7,235 bases of DNA from Burkholderiaceae bacterium. Its GTDB lineage: Bacteria > Pseudomonadota > Gammaproteobacteria > Burkholderiales > Burkholderiaceae_D. Made by a program: the position numbers and the translations under genes. The stretch is taken from assembly GCA_019752915.1 (NCBI GenBank), contig JAIELO010000344.1:1-7235 (forward strand). Direction: 5' to 3'. The notes under the pieces were generated by a model, which did no database searches, was not told the DNA's origin, and worked only from the letters and a program-made list of their open reading frames with translations. Below are positions 6,512 to 7,235 of the stretch, one piece after another; the stretch's first letter is position 1; the number at the start of each line of letters is the position of its first letter.

Positions 6512-6541
6512 GAAAAAGCCGCCCGGAAGAGCGGCTTTTTC
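6512..6541 (-). terminator. Strong intrinsic terminator between tolC and the NYN gene
   Basis: An 11-bp perfect inverted repeat (GAAAAAGCCGC / GCGGCTTTTTC, arms 6512-6522 and 6531-6541) encloses an 8-base loop. The A-run and T-run make it work in either direction. On the minus strand it lies about 120 bases after the tolC stop codon, so it most simply ends the tolC transcript. It also lies directly in front of the NYN ribosome site. Confidence 0.88.
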
Positions 6542-6542
6542 G

Positions 6543-6660
6543 TTCCAGGCAGCGGTCAACTGAATGACGCTACGAAGAAAGAGTGGTGCAGTGATGCTAG
6601 CTCAGACCCTCACGCTTTACAAGCGTAAATGCAAGCACAGTTAGTTGCAAATCAAATGGC
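6543..6660. other. 3' region of tolC / spacer before the terminator
   Basis: These 118 bp hold no credible gene. They contain a small hairpin (ACGCTT 6612-6617, AAGCGT 6621-6626, 3-base loop) that can refold into an alternative TTTAC/GTAAA pairing (6616-6620 with 6625-6629), and the weak promoter candidate listed separately. Confidence 0.4.
6594..6622 (-). promoter_or_regulatory. Weak candidate promoter upstream of the terminator
   Basis: The minus strand has TTGTAA (6617-6622), a 17-bp spacer and TAGCAT (6594-6599), each four of six to consensus. If used, transcription would start near 6587 and meet the terminator at 6541-6512 before reaching the NYN gene, an attenuator-like layout. The -35 overlaps a small hairpin (arms 6612-6617 and 6621-6626). 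The match is modest and could be chance. Confidence 0.25.
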
Positions 6661-7235
6661 TCAGTGCACCAGCATGGCGTTGATCGCCGCCAGATCTTCT
6701 TCCTTCAGCGAACCGGCCGCCGATTTCAGACGCAAGCCGTTGACGATGGTGTCATAGCGGGCTTTCGACAGATCTTTCTGGGTCGAGTACAGCAGCTTCT
6801 GGGCATTCAGTACGTCGATGTTGATGCGCACGCCCACCTGATAACCGAGTTTGTTCGATTCCAGCGAAGACTTGCTCGACACTTCTGCCGCTTCCAGCGC
6901 TTTCACCTGTGCCAGACCGCTGTTCATACCCAGATAGGCGGAACGGGCAATTTGCGCGGCATTGCGTTTGGTCGCTTCCAGATCGTTGCGGGCCTTGTCT
7001 TCCAGTGCGATGGTTTCGCGCACCTTGCTGGTGACCGCAAAGCCACTGAAGATCGGCACACTCCAGCTCACACCGATGGCGTTGTTATTGATGGTCTGAC
7101 CGGCCGTGACATTCTGGTGCGAGGAACTGGCCACCAGATTCAGGGTCGGCATGTGGCCGGCACGGTTGCGGGCGATTTCGCGCTTGGCGATTTCCACATT
7201 CAGATTGGCCGCCACCACACCGTAGTTCTGCGTTT
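6661..7235 (-). CDS. tolC: TolC-family outer-membrane efflux/secretion channel, C-terminal part (runs off the right edge)
   Basis: TolC-type proteins form trimeric outer-membrane beta-barrels with a long periplasmic alpha-helical tunnel that joins type I secretion systems or RND/MFS efflux pumps. The frame is open to the window edge, so the start lies outside; 190 codons plus the stop TGA at 6661 are seen. Typical features are NYGVVAANLNVEIAKREI (helical repeat), RAGHMPTLNLVASS (entry to the barrel strand), GVSWSVPIFSGF (second barrel strand), the long helix with KVRETIALEDKARNDLEATKR, and the signature LGYQVGVRINIDVLNAQKLLYSTQKDLSKARYD (cited by its key parts GYQVG, DVLNAQ, LYSTQ and ARYD). 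It ends LKEEDLAAINAMLVH, without the acidic tail of E. coli TolC. The symbol reflects family rather than proven orthology. Confidence 0.93.
   Translation of the reverse strand, partial: TQNYGVVAANLNVEIAKREIARNRAGHMPTLNLVASSSHQNVTAGQTINNNAIGVSWSVPIFSGFAVTSKVRETIALEDKARNDLEATKRNAAQIARSAYLGMNSGLAQVKALEAAEVSSKSSLESNKLGYQVGVRINIDVLNAQKLLYSTQKDLSKARYDTIVNGLRLKSAAGSLKEEDLAAINAMLVH

Noticed and set aside
6491..6559. N-terminal extension of the NYN protein
   Set aside because: It starts at a TTG without a ribosome site and would translate through the intrinsic terminator.

Overview
The window looks like a chromosomal stretch of a GC-rich Gram-negative proteobacterium. A betaproteobacterium related to the Chromobacteriaceae/Neisseriales is my best guess, from the flavour of NadK, GloA, TolC and the small hydrophilic protein. 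This is inference from protein style, not a search result. I see no tRNA, rRNA, CRISPR array, insertion sequence or phage gene.

Layout. The left edge (1-473, minus) holds the N-terminal half of NAD kinase. It is preceded by a well-formed sigma70-type promoter (-35 at 609-614, -10 at 586-591, 17-bp spacer) and a near-perfect LexA/SOS box at 558-577, placed at about +1 to +20. Next comes a DUF3667-type membrane protein with an N-terminal zinc ribbon (652-1650, minus). The largest gene (1778-4726, minus) encodes a secreted 982-residue polysaccharide lyase of family PL8 (hyaluronate/chondroitin/xanthan lyase superfamily) with an extra C-terminal CBM96/DNRLRE-like domain. Divergent from it, across a 204-bp spacer, are two plus-strand genes: a small, very hydrophilic 85-residue protein (4931-5188) and glyoxalase I, gloA (5267-5680). 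Convergent with gloA is a minus-strand gene for an NYN/PIN-like putative ribonuclease (best start GTG at 6490, end 5756). The right edge (6661-7235, minus) is the C-terminal part of a TolC-family outer-membrane efflux/secretion channel, cut by the window.

How the parts relate. These look like mostly independent housekeeping or accessory units rather than one pathway. Two regulatory arrangements stand out. First, the SOS box lies directly in front of nadK, which in many proteobacteria sits next to recN (recN would lie off the left edge), so nadK itself may belong to the DNA-damage regulon here. Second, a strong 11-bp-stem intrinsic terminator lies between tolC and the NYN gene and ends only a few bases before the NYN Shine-Dalgarno. 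That rules against the longer NYN start and suggests NYN is expressed only by read-through or attenuation. I found no clear multi-gene novel system in this window.
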